Origin: Rhodococcus pseudokoreensis
GTDB taxonomy: Bacteria > Actinomycetota > Actinomycetes > Mycobacteriales > Mycobacteriaceae
Reading direction: 5' to 3'
DNA: 64,000 bases
NCBI RefSeq assembly: GCF_017068395.1
Contig: NZ_CP070619.1
Location: forward strand, 2,356,001-2,420,000
Part shown: piece after piece, positions 26,805-35,679 of the stretch
Layout of the letters: every line of letters begins with the position of its first letter
How positions within the stretch are numbered: the first letter of the stretch is position 1
Position numbers and translations under genes: made by a program
Notes under the pieces: generated by a model
What the model saw: the letters and a program-made list of their open reading frames with translations, nothing else
Told to the model about the DNA's origin: nothing
The model's database searches: none

Positions 26805-28277
26805 ATGAGTGACACCATCGATCCGGCCCGGGACGAGCGGCGGTCCGACCGCGGTTTCTTCGGCCAGCCGTTCGCCCTCGCGAACCTGTTCGGCGTCGAG
26901 ATGTGGGAGCGATTCTCCTTCTACGGGATGCAGGGCATCCTGATCTATTACCTCTACTATTCGGCCGCCGACGGCGGTCTCGGAATCGCCGAATCGTCCG
27001 CGACCAGCATCGTCGGCGCCTACGGCGGCACGGTGTACCTGTCCACCATTTTGGGCGCATGGGTCGCGGACCGTCTCCTCGGCTCCGAACGCACCCTGTT
27101 CTACAGCGCCATCCTCGTCATGCTCGGTCACATCGCCCTGGCAGTGTTCCCGGGCCTGTGGGGTGTGGGCATCGGCCTGGTCTGTGTCGCGTTCGGTAGC
27201 GGTGGGCTCAAGGCCAACGCCACGTCTCTGGTCGGCGATCTGTACGACGAACAGGACGAGCGCCGCGACGCCGGATTCTCCATCTTCTACATGGGCATCA
27301 ACCTGGGCGCCCTGGTCGGCCCGCTGCTGACGGGCTGGGCGCAGGACGCCATCGGCTTCCATGCGGGCTTCGCGCTGGCCGCGATCGGTATGGCGCTCGG
27401 ACTGATCCAGTACACGCTCGGCCGCAAGCATCTCCGGGGTGTGGGCGCCGAGCCGACCAACCCGCTCCCCCGCGACCAGCGCAGCAAGTGGATCGCGATC
27501 GGCGCCGGCGCGGTGATCGTGATCGCCGCCCTGTCGCTCACCGGAGTGATCACCGCCGCCAACATGTCGGACATCGTCGTCGGTCTCACCATCGTCGCGG
27601 CGATCGGCTATTTCGCGATCATGCTGACCAGCCACCGCATCACGGCCGTCGAGCGCAGTCGCGTCTTTGCGTTCATTCCGATGTTCATCGCCAGCGCCGT
27701 ATTCTGGTCGCTCTTCCAGCAGCAGTTCACCACCGTCGCCGTCTACTCGGACAAGCGACTCGACCGCAACCTGTTCGGCTGGGACTTCCCGCCGTCGTGG
27801 GTGCAGTCCATCAACCCGGTCTTCATCATCATCTTCGCGGGTGTGTTCGCCGCCGCATGGACGAAACTCGGCCCCCGTCAGCCGTCGTCGCCGATCAAGT
27901 TCGCGGCCGGCACGATCATCATGGGTCTCGCGTTCCTGGCGTTCATCCCGATGTCTGGTGGCGGCGCGAACAGCGCACCACTGCTGGGTCTCGCAGGCAT
28001 CCTCCTGCTGTTCACGTTCGCGGAACTGCTGCTGTCGCCGGTGGGCCTGTCACTGTCGACCAAGCTGGCGCCCGAGGCGTTCCACACCCAGATGGTGGCG
28101 TTGTTCTTCCTGTCCGTCGCACTGGGCACCGCGATGGCGGGCACGCTGGCCAAGTACTACGACGAGAACAACGAGGTCCCGTACTTCACCGCGGTCGGGC
28201 TCGGCTCGATCGCCGTGGGCGTGCTGCTCGCCATCGGGGCACCGTGGATCAAACGTCTGATGAAGGGCGTGCACTAA
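26805..28277 (+). CDS. POT-family proton-coupled oligopeptide transporter
   Basis: A 490-residue MFS transporter of the POT/PTR2 family that imports di- and tripeptides with protons. The ExxER proton-coupling motif is visible as GVEMWERFSFYGMQGILIYYL in helix 1, followed by the PTR2 segment GAWVADRLLGSERT and FYMGINLGALVGPLLTG. Fourteen helices are expected for bacterial members of this length. Its end lies 40 bp from the convergent TauE-type gene. Confidence 0.92.
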   Translation: MSDTIDPARDERRSDRGFFGQPFALANLFGVEMWERFSFYGMQGILIYYLYYSAADGGLGIAESSATSIVGAYGGTVYLSTILGAWVADRLLGSERTLFYSAILVMLGHIALAVFPGLWGVGIGLVCVAFGSGGLKANATSLVGDLYDEQDERRDAGFSIFYMGINLGALVGPLLTGWAQDAIGFHAGFALAAIGMALGLIQYTLGRKHLRGVGAEPTNPLPRDQRSKWIAIGAGAVIVIAALSLTGVITAANMSDIVVGLTIVAAIGYFAIMLTSHRITAVERSRVFAFIPMFIASAVFWSLFQQQFTTVAVYSDKRLDRNLFGWDFPPSWVQSINPVFIIIFAGVFAAAWTKLGPRQPSSPIKFAAGTIIMGLAFLAFIPMSGGGANSAPLLGLAGILLLFTFAELLLSPVGLSLSTKLAPEAFHTQMVALFFLSVALGTAMAGTLAKYYDENNEVPYFTAVGLGSIAVGVLLAIGAPWIKRLMKGVH

Positions 28278-28284
28278 AACCGTC

Positions 28285-28325
28285 TGCGCTGAGAACCGTC
28301 TGGGCCGAGAAACTGTCTCAGCGCA
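28285..28325. terminator. Weak inverted repeat between convergent genes
   Basis: A 9-bp inverted repeat (TGCGCTGAG / CTCAGCGCA) with a long 23-nt loop between the POT gene and the convergent TauE/SafE gene. The stop codon of the latter (28318-28320) lies in the right arm. As a terminator it is weaker than the other hairpins here. Confidence 0.4.
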
Positions 28326-29055
28326 CCCACAACCACACGGCCAAGCCGAATCCCGCCATCGAGATGACGACGCGGAGGATGGACGGCGGTATCCGCCTGA
28401 CCACGGGCGGGCCGCACCATCCACCGGCCAGGGCACCGATCGCCATCGCGGCGGCGGCGCCCCAGTGGACGGGGCCGAAGGCCGCGAACCCGATCGCGGC
28501 GACCAGGTTCGCGACGCCGAGGAGAAAGCTCTTCAGGATGGTCGCGCGCCAGATCTTCTCCGACGTGAGGATCAGGGCGATCGCCAGGAAGATGACGCCG
28601 GCGCCCGCACCGAAGTACCCGCCGTAGATGGCGACGACGAACAGTGACACCGAGTAGGTGCGGGGCATGTCCCGCCCGCCCGCCAGCGCACGCAGGCGGG
28701 GTTGCAGCAGCAGCGCCAGCGCGGCGAACGCGACCATGAACGGGACGATCGCCTCGAACGACCCCGCGGGCGCCAGCAGCAGGATTCCCGCGCCGACCAG
28801 GCCGCCGGCCGCCGAGTACAGCGCCCAGCGCCACAGCTTGGGACCGGTGTCGGCGACCTCCCGCGTCGAGTTGGACAGCGCGCCGACACCGACGGCCACC
28901 ATCGCGACCGTGTTGGTCACGTTGGCGGTCACGGGCGGCAGACCGACGGCGAGGAGTGCGGGATACGACACGATGGACGCCAGGCCGGTGACGAACCCGA
29001 CCAGTCCGGCGAAGAACCCCGCTACGACGAGAAGACCGATATCAAGCAGGGACAC
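28318..29055 (-). CDS. TauE/SafE-family (TSUP) sulfite/anion exporter
   Basis: A 245-residue membrane protein with about eight helices in two repeats. The conserved TSUP motif occurs in each half: GFFAGLVGFVTGLASIVSYPALLAVGLPP near the N-terminus and YGGYFGAGAGVIFLAI in the second half. TSUP proteins move sulfur anions or organosulfonates across the inner membrane; the substrate is not evident. The gene is downstream of, and in the same direction as, the penicillin-binding-like pair (55 bp gap). Confidence 0.82.
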   Translation of the reverse strand: MSLLDIGLLVVAGFFAGLVGFVTGLASIVSYPALLAVGLPPVTANVTNTVAMVAVGVGALSNSTREVADTGPKLWRWALYSAAGGLVGAGILLLAPAGSFEAIVPFMVAFAALALLLQPRLRALAGGRDMPRTYSVSLFVVAIYGGYFGAGAGVIFLAIALILTSEKIWRATILKSFLLGVANLVAAIGFAAFGPVHWGAAAAMAIGALAGGWCGPPVVRRIPPSILRVVISMAGFGLAVWLWVR

Positions 29056-29110
29056 AAGGTAGAAACTTACCCTTGCTCACTTACTCCCTCAGCGCGGACG
29101 GTTCCCGCCG

Positions 29111-30790
29111 TCAGTTCGCCGGCTTCGCCATCTCACGGAAGAGCATGTCGGTCATCTTCACCGCGCGGTCGCCACCGTCGGCGTCGGCGACGAAGACCGC
29201 AAAGGCCAGATCGCCGCGTGAGCCGTAGAACCAGCGGTCGTCGCCGCTCGCACCGTTCATGCCCATGAGGTCCGGGTAGCCGTTGAGGAACGACGCCCCG
29301 CCCCGCACGACGTTGTCGCGCATCATGCCCCGCAACTGGTCGTTGATGTTCGCCGGAAGCGGCTGAGCGGCCACGTCGGTGGTGCCCGGCTGCCCCTGGA
29401 CGATCATCGGTGCCGGCGCGCTGCCCCGTGCGATCGACGCGGCCAGCATGGCCATCCCGAACGGCGTGACGGCGGGCAGGTCGCTGTCCTTGCGGTTCAT
29501 CACCTGGTTCATGCCCGACTGGTCGGCGGTGAAGACGGCGGTCTGATGGTCGAGGCCCGGGATCTTGTAGTTCATGCCGAGCCCGAGCTGATTGCCCGCC
29601 TTCTCGATGTCTTCGATCGACAGCGACGACGGGTCGACGCCCTTCTGCAGTCCGGCGGCCCTCTTCACCAGGTCGAGGTTCGATCCGGCGTTGTAGAGAC
29701 CCTGGAACGCGATCGGCCCCTGCTCCATCGCCTGGTTGTTCTGCGCGGCGGCCAGAACGGCGCCGGAGGACGGCTGGATCGCGACGATCGCCGCGGGGGT
29801 GCCGACGCTGACGACGGCTTCCTCGGCTGCCAGCTGCAGGTGAGAGTCCACCGTCGCGACGATGTCCGGTCCGGGCGGGCCCTGGAAACCGGCCTGAGGG
29901 ATGAGCGTGCCGTCGGGGTCGACGAGGTGGACGGCCCAGCCGGCCGTCGCGTCCCGGTTGGCCTGCCACACCTTGCGCAGCGGATCCAGCAGCGGCGTCG
30001 TGATGCGCCGATCCGACGTGATGAGCTTCGGCGTCTTGATGGTGATCACGCCGGGGATCGCGAGGTCCTCCTCGAGGAATTGCCAGTCCTGGTCGCGCAA
30101 CAGCACGGCGGTGACCTGCTGGCCGGGCTTCTCGGCCATCTCCGCCATCATCGAGTCGGCCGTCACGAGGGGAGCCACTGGCTCGAGGACCTCCGCCAGA
30201 CGCCGGGTGGTCGCGACGGGATCAGGCATCGTCGCGGGATCGAGGGTGACCGAGTTGATGGTCTGCTCGTTCATGAGCAACCCGCCGACAGCGTCGAAGA
30301 CCCGCGGCGGTGCGGCGTCCGTCCGGTCGTAGCGGACGACGCGCCCGTTACCCAGGTCGGGAGCGAGGATCGACGGATCCCAGGAGATGCGCCAGCCGAC
30401 GGACAGGTTCCGCACGCCGCCCTGAACCTGATAGGTCCAATCCTTGCCCTCACCGAAATGCCAAGCGGCACCGACGGTGAAGAAGCCGGAATCCGAGCCG
30501 AGATCCATGAACTGGGTCACGTCGAACTTGGCGTCCTCGGGATGGAGTCCGTCGAACATCTGCTGAATCGCCGTCTCCGCGGCGTTGGGATAGGAGGTTT
30601 GCGCTGCAGCGGCAGCGGCATCGCCCTCGTTCAGTGCGTTGACGAAATCGTCGACGACCGATTGCGCGGTCGCCTCCTCTTTCGACAGCACGCACGACGC
30701 CAGAATTACCGCCAGAACGACAGCCGACGTCAGGGCGATCACGTATCTGTTGCGGCGGCCAAGCGATCGTCCATTCCCCATGTCCACCAT
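29111..30790 (-). CDS. Penicillin-binding-protein-like lipoprotein without active-site residues
   Basis: About 559 residues. A membrane anchor ends in the lipobox-like LAVILASC, followed by an NTF2-like (MecA_N-type) domain, a dimerisation region and a transpeptidase-like domain. Compared with its upstream paralogue, the SxxK serine motif reads GSNLDLV (Lys lost), the segment holding SCN is missing, and KTGT reads MNGA. It should be unable to acylate penicillin or cross-link peptidoglycan. The frame is intact over 1.7 kb, so it is a maintained pseudo-enzyme and not debris. The start is uncertain (ATG 30790, 30781 or 30823). Confidence 0.8.
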   Translation of the reverse strand: MVDMGNGRSLGRRNRYVIALTSAVVLAVILASCVLSKEEATAQSVVDDFVNALNEGDAAAAAAQTSYPNAAETAIQQMFDGLHPEDAKFDVTQFMDLGSDSGFFTVGAAWHFGEGKDWTYQVQGGVRNLSVGWRISWDPSILAPDLGNGRVVRYDRTDAAPPRVFDAVGGLLMNEQTINSVTLDPATMPDPVATTRRLAEVLEPVAPLVTADSMMAEMAEKPGQQVTAVLLRDQDWQFLEEDLAIPGVITIKTPKLITSDRRITTPLLDPLRKVWQANRDATAGWAVHLVDPDGTLIPQAGFQGPPGPDIVATVDSHLQLAAEEAVVSVGTPAAIVAIQPSSGAVLAAAQNNQAMEQGPIAFQGLYNAGSNLDLVKRAAGLQKGVDPSSLSIEDIEKAGNQLGLGMNYKIPGLDHQTAVFTADQSGMNQVMNRKDSDLPAVTPFGMAMLAASIARGSAPAPMIVQGQPGTTDVAAQPLPANINDQLRGMMRDNVVRGGASFLNGYPDLMGMNGASGDDRWFYGSRGDLAFAVFVADADGGDRAVKMTDMLFREMAKPAN

Positions 30791-30886
30791 CTTGCTTTCA
30801 GTCACATGCGTAACAAGCACCATTTGCCTACGAAGGAGTTACGGTTGAGCCACAACTTATCCCCGAACAGCAACGCGTGAACGGGT

Positions 30887-32695
30887 TTATCGAAGAAAAC
30901 GCCCCGCAGCCTGCACAGCAGGGGCCGAACTGTCACCTGTTGCAATAAAGACGGCAAATGCTAGGTCGTCCTTGATTCCGACGAACCAGCCGTGAGCGGG
31001 ACCACTTCCGGACTCGGCCGTGCCCGTTTTGCCGAGAAGTCCCGGAATGTCCTGCAGCGCAGTAGCGGTACCTCCCGTCACAGTTTCACGCATCATCGTC
31101 CGGAGGTCGGCCGTGACGTTCGCAGGCACGGCGGGCGCCGTCTTGTCGGCGGTCCCGGGCTGCCCCTGCACGATCATCGGCGCCGGCGTGGAACCGTCCG
31201 CGATCGATGCGGCCACCATAGCCATCCCGAACGGCGACGCAGTCACCTGCCCCTGCCCGATACCGGACTCGACCCGGGCGGCGGGACTGTCGGCGATCGG
31301 CACGCTGCCGGTGACGGTGGTCAGTCCGGGCGTGACGTAGTCGACGCCGAGCCCGAACTGCAGCGCGGCCTTCTGCAGGGCGTCGGGCGGCAGCCCGACC
31401 GCGAGCCGTCCCATGGTGGTGTTGCACGACCGCGCGAACGCGGTGTGCAGCGGGACCGCGCCGAGGTCGAATTCGTCGTCGTTGGGGATCTGCCTGCCCT
31501 CGATGTTCTCGGTGCCGGGGCAGGGCAGGACGGTGTCGGGGGTGGCGGCGCCGGCCTGCAGCGCGGCGGACGTCGTCACCGTCTTGAACGTCGATCCCGG
31601 CGGGTAGAGGCCGGTGAGCGCGATCGGGCCGAGCGCGTCGGCCGGGGCGTTCTGCGCGACCGCGAGCACCTCACCCGTGGACGGTCGCAGGGCGACGATC
31701 GCGGCCTGCTGCGGGACGTCGGCGAGCGCCCGCTCTGCGGCCATCTGCATCGGGAGGTCGAGGGTCGTCGCGATGTCGGGGGCGTCGGGGCCCTGCTCTC
31801 CCGCGACGCTCTTCGCCGAACCGTCCTGACCGACCAGTTGCACCGCCCAGCCCGCGGACGCGTCCTGCCCCTGCTGCCACAGGTCGCCGAGCCCCGCCAG
31901 GGTGGGCGATGCCAGCGCCTTGTCCGTGCTGAGCAGCCTGGTCTGCGGGGCGAGCGTGACTCCGGCGAGTTGCCGCAGCTGCGGTTCGATCGGCGCCAGG
32001 TCCTCGGCCCGCAGCGAGATGGCGGTGACCGGCTTGCCCTGGGCGCCGGCCAGATCCTGCTGGAGCGAGGCCGCGGTGATGGTCGGCGCGATGGGCGACA
32101 GCAGCGACGCGACCGCGGCGGTGTCGGCGCCCTGGTCGAGGTTGACCAGCGTGACGACCTGCTGTTCGAGGATCGGGGCGCCACCCGCGGCGAGAACCTT
32201 CGGCGGTGTGCCCGTCGTGGTCGTGTACCGGACGGTGGTGTCGTCGGTGAGTCCGGGTGCGAGCACGGCCGGGTCCCAGACGATCTTCCAGTCGTCGCCG
32301 TCCTTGGTGGCGTTGCCGGTGGTGCTGTACTTCCATTCCTGCCCCGGGGCGAACGGCCACGACACGTCCATCGTGAACGTTCCGCCGTCGTCGCCCGACT
32401 CCTGCACGTCGGTGCGGGTGTACGTGCCGTCCTTGTTTCCGAGCCCGTCGTACATGGCCGTGATCGCGGCGGTGGCGGCGGCCGGATCGGTGGTGAGTGC
32501 GGCGGCGGCCCGCACGTCGTCGCTGTTCAGGGCGTCGGCGAACTGCTGCGACACGGTGTCGGGCTGGTCCGGCCCGAAGAGTCCGCAGGCGGAGAGCACC
32601 GTCGCGAGGACGGCGATTCCGGCGGTCGCCTTCCGGGTGGGGGTGGGACGGATGGGGCTGTGACGAACGGTTGAGGTGCGCACGGACTCGATCAT
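30887..32695 (-). CDS. Penicillin-binding lipoprotein (class B-like transpeptidase)
   Basis: A 602-residue lipoprotein. The signal sequence ends in the lipobox TVLSACG (Cys about residue 38), then comes an NTF2-like N-terminal domain (FADALNSDDVRAAAALT), a PBP dimer domain and the transpeptidase domain. Catalytic motifs are complete: PPGSTFKTV (SxxK), FARSCNTTM (SxN) and LLGKTGTAE (KTG). It cross-links peptidoglycan on the outer face of the membrane; the closest mycobacterial type is the Rv2864c lipoprotein. The downstream paralogue has lost these motifs. The two are 96 bp apart. Confidence 0.9.
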   Translation of the reverse strand: MIESVRTSTVRHSPIRPTPTRKATAGIAVLATVLSACGLFGPDQPDTVSQQFADALNSDDVRAAAALTTDPAAATAAITAMYDGLGNKDGTYTRTDVQESGDDGGTFTMDVSWPFAPGQEWKYSTTGNATKDGDDWKIVWDPAVLAPGLTDDTTVRYTTTTGTPPKVLAAGGAPILEQQVVTLVNLDQGADTAAVASLLSPIAPTITAASLQQDLAGAQGKPVTAISLRAEDLAPIEPQLRQLAGVTLAPQTRLLSTDKALASPTLAGLGDLWQQGQDASAGWAVQLVGQDGSAKSVAGEQGPDAPDIATTLDLPMQMAAERALADVPQQAAIVALRPSTGEVLAVAQNAPADALGPIALTGLYPPGSTFKTVTTSAALQAGAATPDTVLPCPGTENIEGRQIPNDDEFDLGAVPLHTAFARSCNTTMGRLAVGLPPDALQKAALQFGLGVDYVTPGLTTVTGSVPIADSPAARVESGIGQGQVTASPFGMAMVAASIADGSTPAPMIVQGQPGTADKTAPAVPANVTADLRTMMRETVTGGTATALQDIPGLLGKTGTAESGSGPAHGWFVGIKDDLAFAVFIATGDSSAPAVQAAGRFLR

Positions 32696-32789
32696 GCCTG
32701 ACGTGGTGGCGCGCTTCGAACAATCGGTGTAATCATGTAATCAGTGCTGCATCACAGTGATGGTGGCACCCGGCTCCCAGGAGGACGCC

Positions 32790-33356
32790 ATGAAGAACGC
32801 ACAAGGTCCGGGCCCCCGCCGCTTCGGCCGCCCCGGTGGATGGCAGCAGGCGGACGTCCCCGACGCGAGCGACGCGGCCGAGTGGTTCGCCGGCCGCCTC
32901 CCCGACGACTGGTTCACCGGCCCCGCGACCGTCGAGGTCGACCGGGAGGAGATCGTGGTGGTCGGCGAGTTGCCGCCCGTCGAGTCCGCCGAATCCGGTT
33001 CCGAGGCCGCGATCGAGGGGCGCATCTCGCGCTTCCGCGAAACGACCCGAGGCGATCGGATGCGCATCGCGGACGAGGCCGAGCGGCGCTACGGGCGCAA
33101 GGTCGCATGGGGTGTCAGCCTCGACGACCACAAGACGCTGTTCACCCACCTCGCCGTCCCGGTGATGACCCGGCTCCGCCAACCCGAACGCAAGGTTCTC
33201 GACACGCTCGTCGACGCCGGTGTGGCGCGGTCGCGGTCGGACGCGCTGATGTGGACGGTCCGCCTGGCGGGCCAGCACAGCGAACAGTGGCTGGCCGAAC
33301 TGCGCGAGGCCATGGCGAAGGTGGACGAACTCAGGGCCGACGGCCCCCAGATTTAA
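32790..33356 (+). CDS. Conserved hypothetical protein with RHH-like C-terminus
   Basis: A 188-residue soluble protein with ATG behind a perfect AGGAGG. The middle (EAAIEGRISRFRETTRGDRMRIA) is charged and helical. The C-terminal 55 residues, around KVLDTLVDAGVARSRSDALMW, have the strand-helix-turn-helix look of a ribbon-helix-helix domain. The N-terminal part with FAGRLPDDWFTG is a pattern I have seen only in uncharacterised actinobacterial proteins. It is divergent from the penicillin-binding lipoprotein. Confidence 0.7.
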   Translation: MKNAQGPGPRRFGRPGGWQQADVPDASDAAEWFAGRLPDDWFTGPATVEVDREEIVVVGELPPVESAESGSEAAIEGRISRFRETTRGDRMRIADEAERRYGRKVAWGVSLDDHKTLFTHLAVPVMTRLRQPERKVLDTLVDAGVARSRSDALMWTVRLAGQHSEQWLAELREAMAKVDELRADGPQI

Positions 33357-33388
33357 TTCGATTGCGCGGGCATCGGCGGCGTCCTATC

Positions 33389-33457
33389 GTGAACGTCACC
33401 GATGCGCACCGGGCGCGTCAGACAGAGGGGAACGGTCCATTGCTCCTGACGAGGTAG
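33389..33457 (+). CDS. Possible 22-residue leader peptide upstream of the ABC-F gene
   Basis: A short frame from GTG 33389 to TAG 33457, ending 40 bp before the ABC-F start. It encodes 22 residues ending in PLLLTR. ABC-F resistance genes are often controlled by translation of such leaders, but no clear ribosome site or alternative hairpins were established here, so the call is weak. Confidence 0.2.
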   Translation: MNVTDAHRARQTEGNGPLLLTR

Positions 33458-33497
33458 TCACGCGAGTCTTCATCCGCACACACCTCGGGAGTACCCC

Positions 33498-35096
33498 ATG
33501 GCCCAGTCACATCTGTCCCTGTCCGACCTCACGTTCACCTGGCCCGACGGCGAGCCTGTCTTCGACGGCCTCGACGCCGTCTTCGGCCCCGGACGCACCG
33601 GCCTGGTGGGCCTCAACGGTTCCGGCAAATCCACGCTGCTCCGGCTGATCGCCGGGCGCCTGCGTCCCGACCGCGGGTCGGTGACGGCGCAGGGCGAGGT
33701 GGCGTACCTGCCGCAGGACATCACACTCGACCCCACGCTGAAGGTCGACCGGATCCTCGGCATCGACGATCTTCGGGCGGCGTTGCACCGCATCGAGTCC
33801 GGCGACGGCACCCCCGAGGATTTCGATGCCGCGACCGGCCGCTGGGACATCGAGGAGCGGGCCGTGTCGACCCTGCACCGGCTCGGTCTCGAGCGGGTGC
33901 TCGGCAGCACGTCCGACCTCGACCGCACCGTCGGCACCCTGTCGGGCGGTGAGACCGTGCTGCTCGGGCTCACCGCGCAACTGCTGAGGGAACCGGAGGT
34001 GCTGCTCCTCGACGAGCCCACCAACAACCTCGACGGCGCGTCCCGCAGCAAGCTCTACGAGGTGGTGCAACAGTTTCCGGGCACGCTGCTGGTGGTCAGC
34101 CACGATCGCGCCCTGCTCGACCTCATGACGTCGATCGCGGACCTGCGCTCCGGCGAGATCCGCATGTTCGGCGGGAACTTCAGCGCGTACCAGGAGATCG
34201 TCGAGGCGGAGCAGGAGGCCGCGCGGGCCGCGGTGCGCGACGCCCGCAGCGACGTGCAGAAGCAGAAGCGGGAACTCGTCGAGGCCCGCATCAAGATCGA
34301 CCGTCGTAAGCGGTACGGGCAGAAGATGTTCGAGAACAAGCGCGAGCCGAAGATCGTGATGGGGCTGCGGAAGCGGCAGGCGCAGGAGTCGGCGGGGAAG
34401 CTGCGGAACAATCACATCGCGAAGGTCGACGAGGCGCGGGATTCGTTGACGGAAGCGGAGAGTGCCCTGCGGGACGACCGCGAGGTGCGCATCGATCTGC
34501 CCGCCACGGAGGTGTACTCGGGCCAGGAGGTGGTCTCCGTCCGGGACCTAGGCCTGCGCAGCGGACAGCAGGTGACGCTGGACGTGGTCGGTCCCGAGCG
34601 GATCGCCCTCGTCGGACGCAACGGCGTCGGGAAGACGACCCTGCTCGACGCCGTCGTGGCGGCGGGACCGCGGGTGCCGTTCAGGGCCCTGCCGCAGCGA
34701 CTCGACGTGTTCGACGAGTCGCTGACGGTCGCCGAGAACGTGGCCGCGGCGGCGCCGCACGCTTCGCAGGAACAGATCCGCGCCCAGCTGGCCCGGTTCC
34801 TGTTCCGGGGCAACGATTCCGATGTTCTCGCGTCCGCGTTGTCGGGCGGGGAACGGCTGCGCGCCGCCCTCGCGACCATCCTGCTGGCCGAGCCCGCCCC
34901 GCGACTGCTGCTGTTGGACGAGCCGACGAACAACCTCGACCTGCCGAGCCTCGCGCACCTCACGCAGGCGCTGCGAAGTTACCGCGGCGCGCTGATCGTA
35001 ATCAGCCACGACCGGCAGTTCCTCCACGACATCGGCGTCACCCGGTGGCTGGAACTGACCGGGGAGGCGCTTCGCGCTTGTGCGCCTTTCGGGTAG
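33498..35096 (+). CDS. ABC-F family ATPase (ribosome-associated)
   Basis: A 532-residue protein with two ABC domains and no membrane segment. Domain 1 has Walker A GLNGSGKST, signature LSGGE and Walker B VLLLDEPTNNLD; domain 2 has GRNGVGKTT, LSGGE and LLLLDEPTNNLD. A charged linker of about 90 residues (RDARSDVQKQKRELVEARIK) between them is the P-site tRNA interaction motif of ABC-F proteins. These act on the ribosome, in translation or in antibiotic resistance; which one cannot be read here. The last residues and the TAG are encoded in the downstream hairpin. Confidence 0.88.
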   Translation: MAQSHLSLSDLTFTWPDGEPVFDGLDAVFGPGRTGLVGLNGSGKSTLLRLIAGRLRPDRGSVTAQGEVAYLPQDITLDPTLKVDRILGIDDLRAALHRIESGDGTPEDFDAATGRWDIEERAVSTLHRLGLERVLGSTSDLDRTVGTLSGGETVLLGLTAQLLREPEVLLLDEPTNNLDGASRSKLYEVVQQFPGTLLVVSHDRALLDLMTSIADLRSGEIRMFGGNFSAYQEIVEAEQEAARAAVRDARSDVQKQKRELVEARIKIDRRKRYGQKMFENKREPKIVMGLRKRQAQESAGKLRNNHIAKVDEARDSLTEAESALRDDREVRIDLPATEVYSGQEVVSVRDLGLRSGQQVTLDVVGPERIALVGRNGVGKTTLLDAVVAAGPRVPFRALPQRLDVFDESLTVAENVAAAAPHASQEQIRAQLARFLFRGNDSDVLASALSGGERLRAALATILLAEPAPRLLLLDEPTNNLDLPSLAHLTQALRSYRGALIVISHDRQFLHDIGVTRWLELTGEALRACAPFG

Positions 35097-35119
35097 TTCC
35101 CGCTACCAGAAAGGCGCAC
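35080..35119. terminator. Hairpin terminator holding the ABC-F stop codon
   Basis: A 17-bp inverted repeat with one mismatch (left GTGCGCCTTTCGGGTAG, right CTACCAGAAAGGCGCAC), loop TTCCCG. The ABC-F TAG (35094-35096) is the end of the left arm. It separates the convergent ABC-F and deaminase genes. Confidence 0.75.
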
Positions 35120-35128
35120 GGGCGAGAG

Positions 35129-35599
35129 CTATTCGGCGACGCCGATGTCCTCGTGCCAGAGTGCGGGCCTGCTCTCGATGAATTCGGCCATCAGGTCGAT
35201 GCAGTGCTGATCGCGCAGGACGGTGACGTCGACGCCGTTCTCGCGGAGCCATTCGTGACCGCCGGTGAACGTGACGCTCTCCCCCACGACGATGGCGCCG
35301 ATGTTGAATTGCCGGACCAGTCCGCTGCAGTACCAGCACGGCGACAGGGTGGTCACCATGATCGTCGAGCGGTAGTCGCGCTGGCGCCCGGCGGCACGGA
35401 AGGCGTCCGTCTCGCCGTGGACGGACGGGTCGCCGTGCTGGACCCGCCGGTTGCGACCGCGTCCCAGCAGGGTTCCGTCGGCGGCGAACAGCGCGGCCCC
35501 GATCGGGATTCCGCCCTCCCGTTTGCCGAGTTCCGCCTCGGCGATCGCGACGGCCAGCAGTTCCTCGGGATCGAGCGCGGGGTTCGGGGGAATCGGCAT
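35129..35599 (-). CDS. Nucleoside/cytosine deaminase of the CDA fold
   Basis: A 156-residue zinc deaminase. Zinc ligands and catalytic Glu are in SVHGETDAFRAAG and SPCWYCSG (HxE and PCxxC). The C-terminal region (FTGGHEWLRENGVDVTVL, then CIDLMAEFI) resembles the fungal-type cytosine deaminase branch more than tRNA adenosine deaminase TadA. ATG 35599 follows CTGGTGG. It is convergent with the ABC-F gene and divergent from a hydrolase gene. Confidence 0.85.
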   Translation of the reverse strand: MPIPPNPALDPEELLAVAIAEAELGKREGGIPIGAALFAADGTLLGRGRNRRVQHGDPSVHGETDAFRAAGRQRDYRSTIMVTTLSPCWYCSGLVRQFNIGAIVVGESVTFTGGHEWLRENGVDVTVLRDQHCIDLMAEFIESRPALWHEDIGVAE

Positions 35600-35679
35600 G
35601 CCACCAGTATCGCCCCCGACCTCTGCGCCCGAGTGCACACCGGGAGTCAGCCGCGACGCGCGTGATGCAGACTGGGCGG

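Noticed and set aside
29111..30790. Pseudogene call for the downstream penicillin-binding-like gene
   Set aside because: Motifs are lost but the 1.7-kb frame, lipobox and domain order are intact, so it is reported as a coding pseudo-enzyme.
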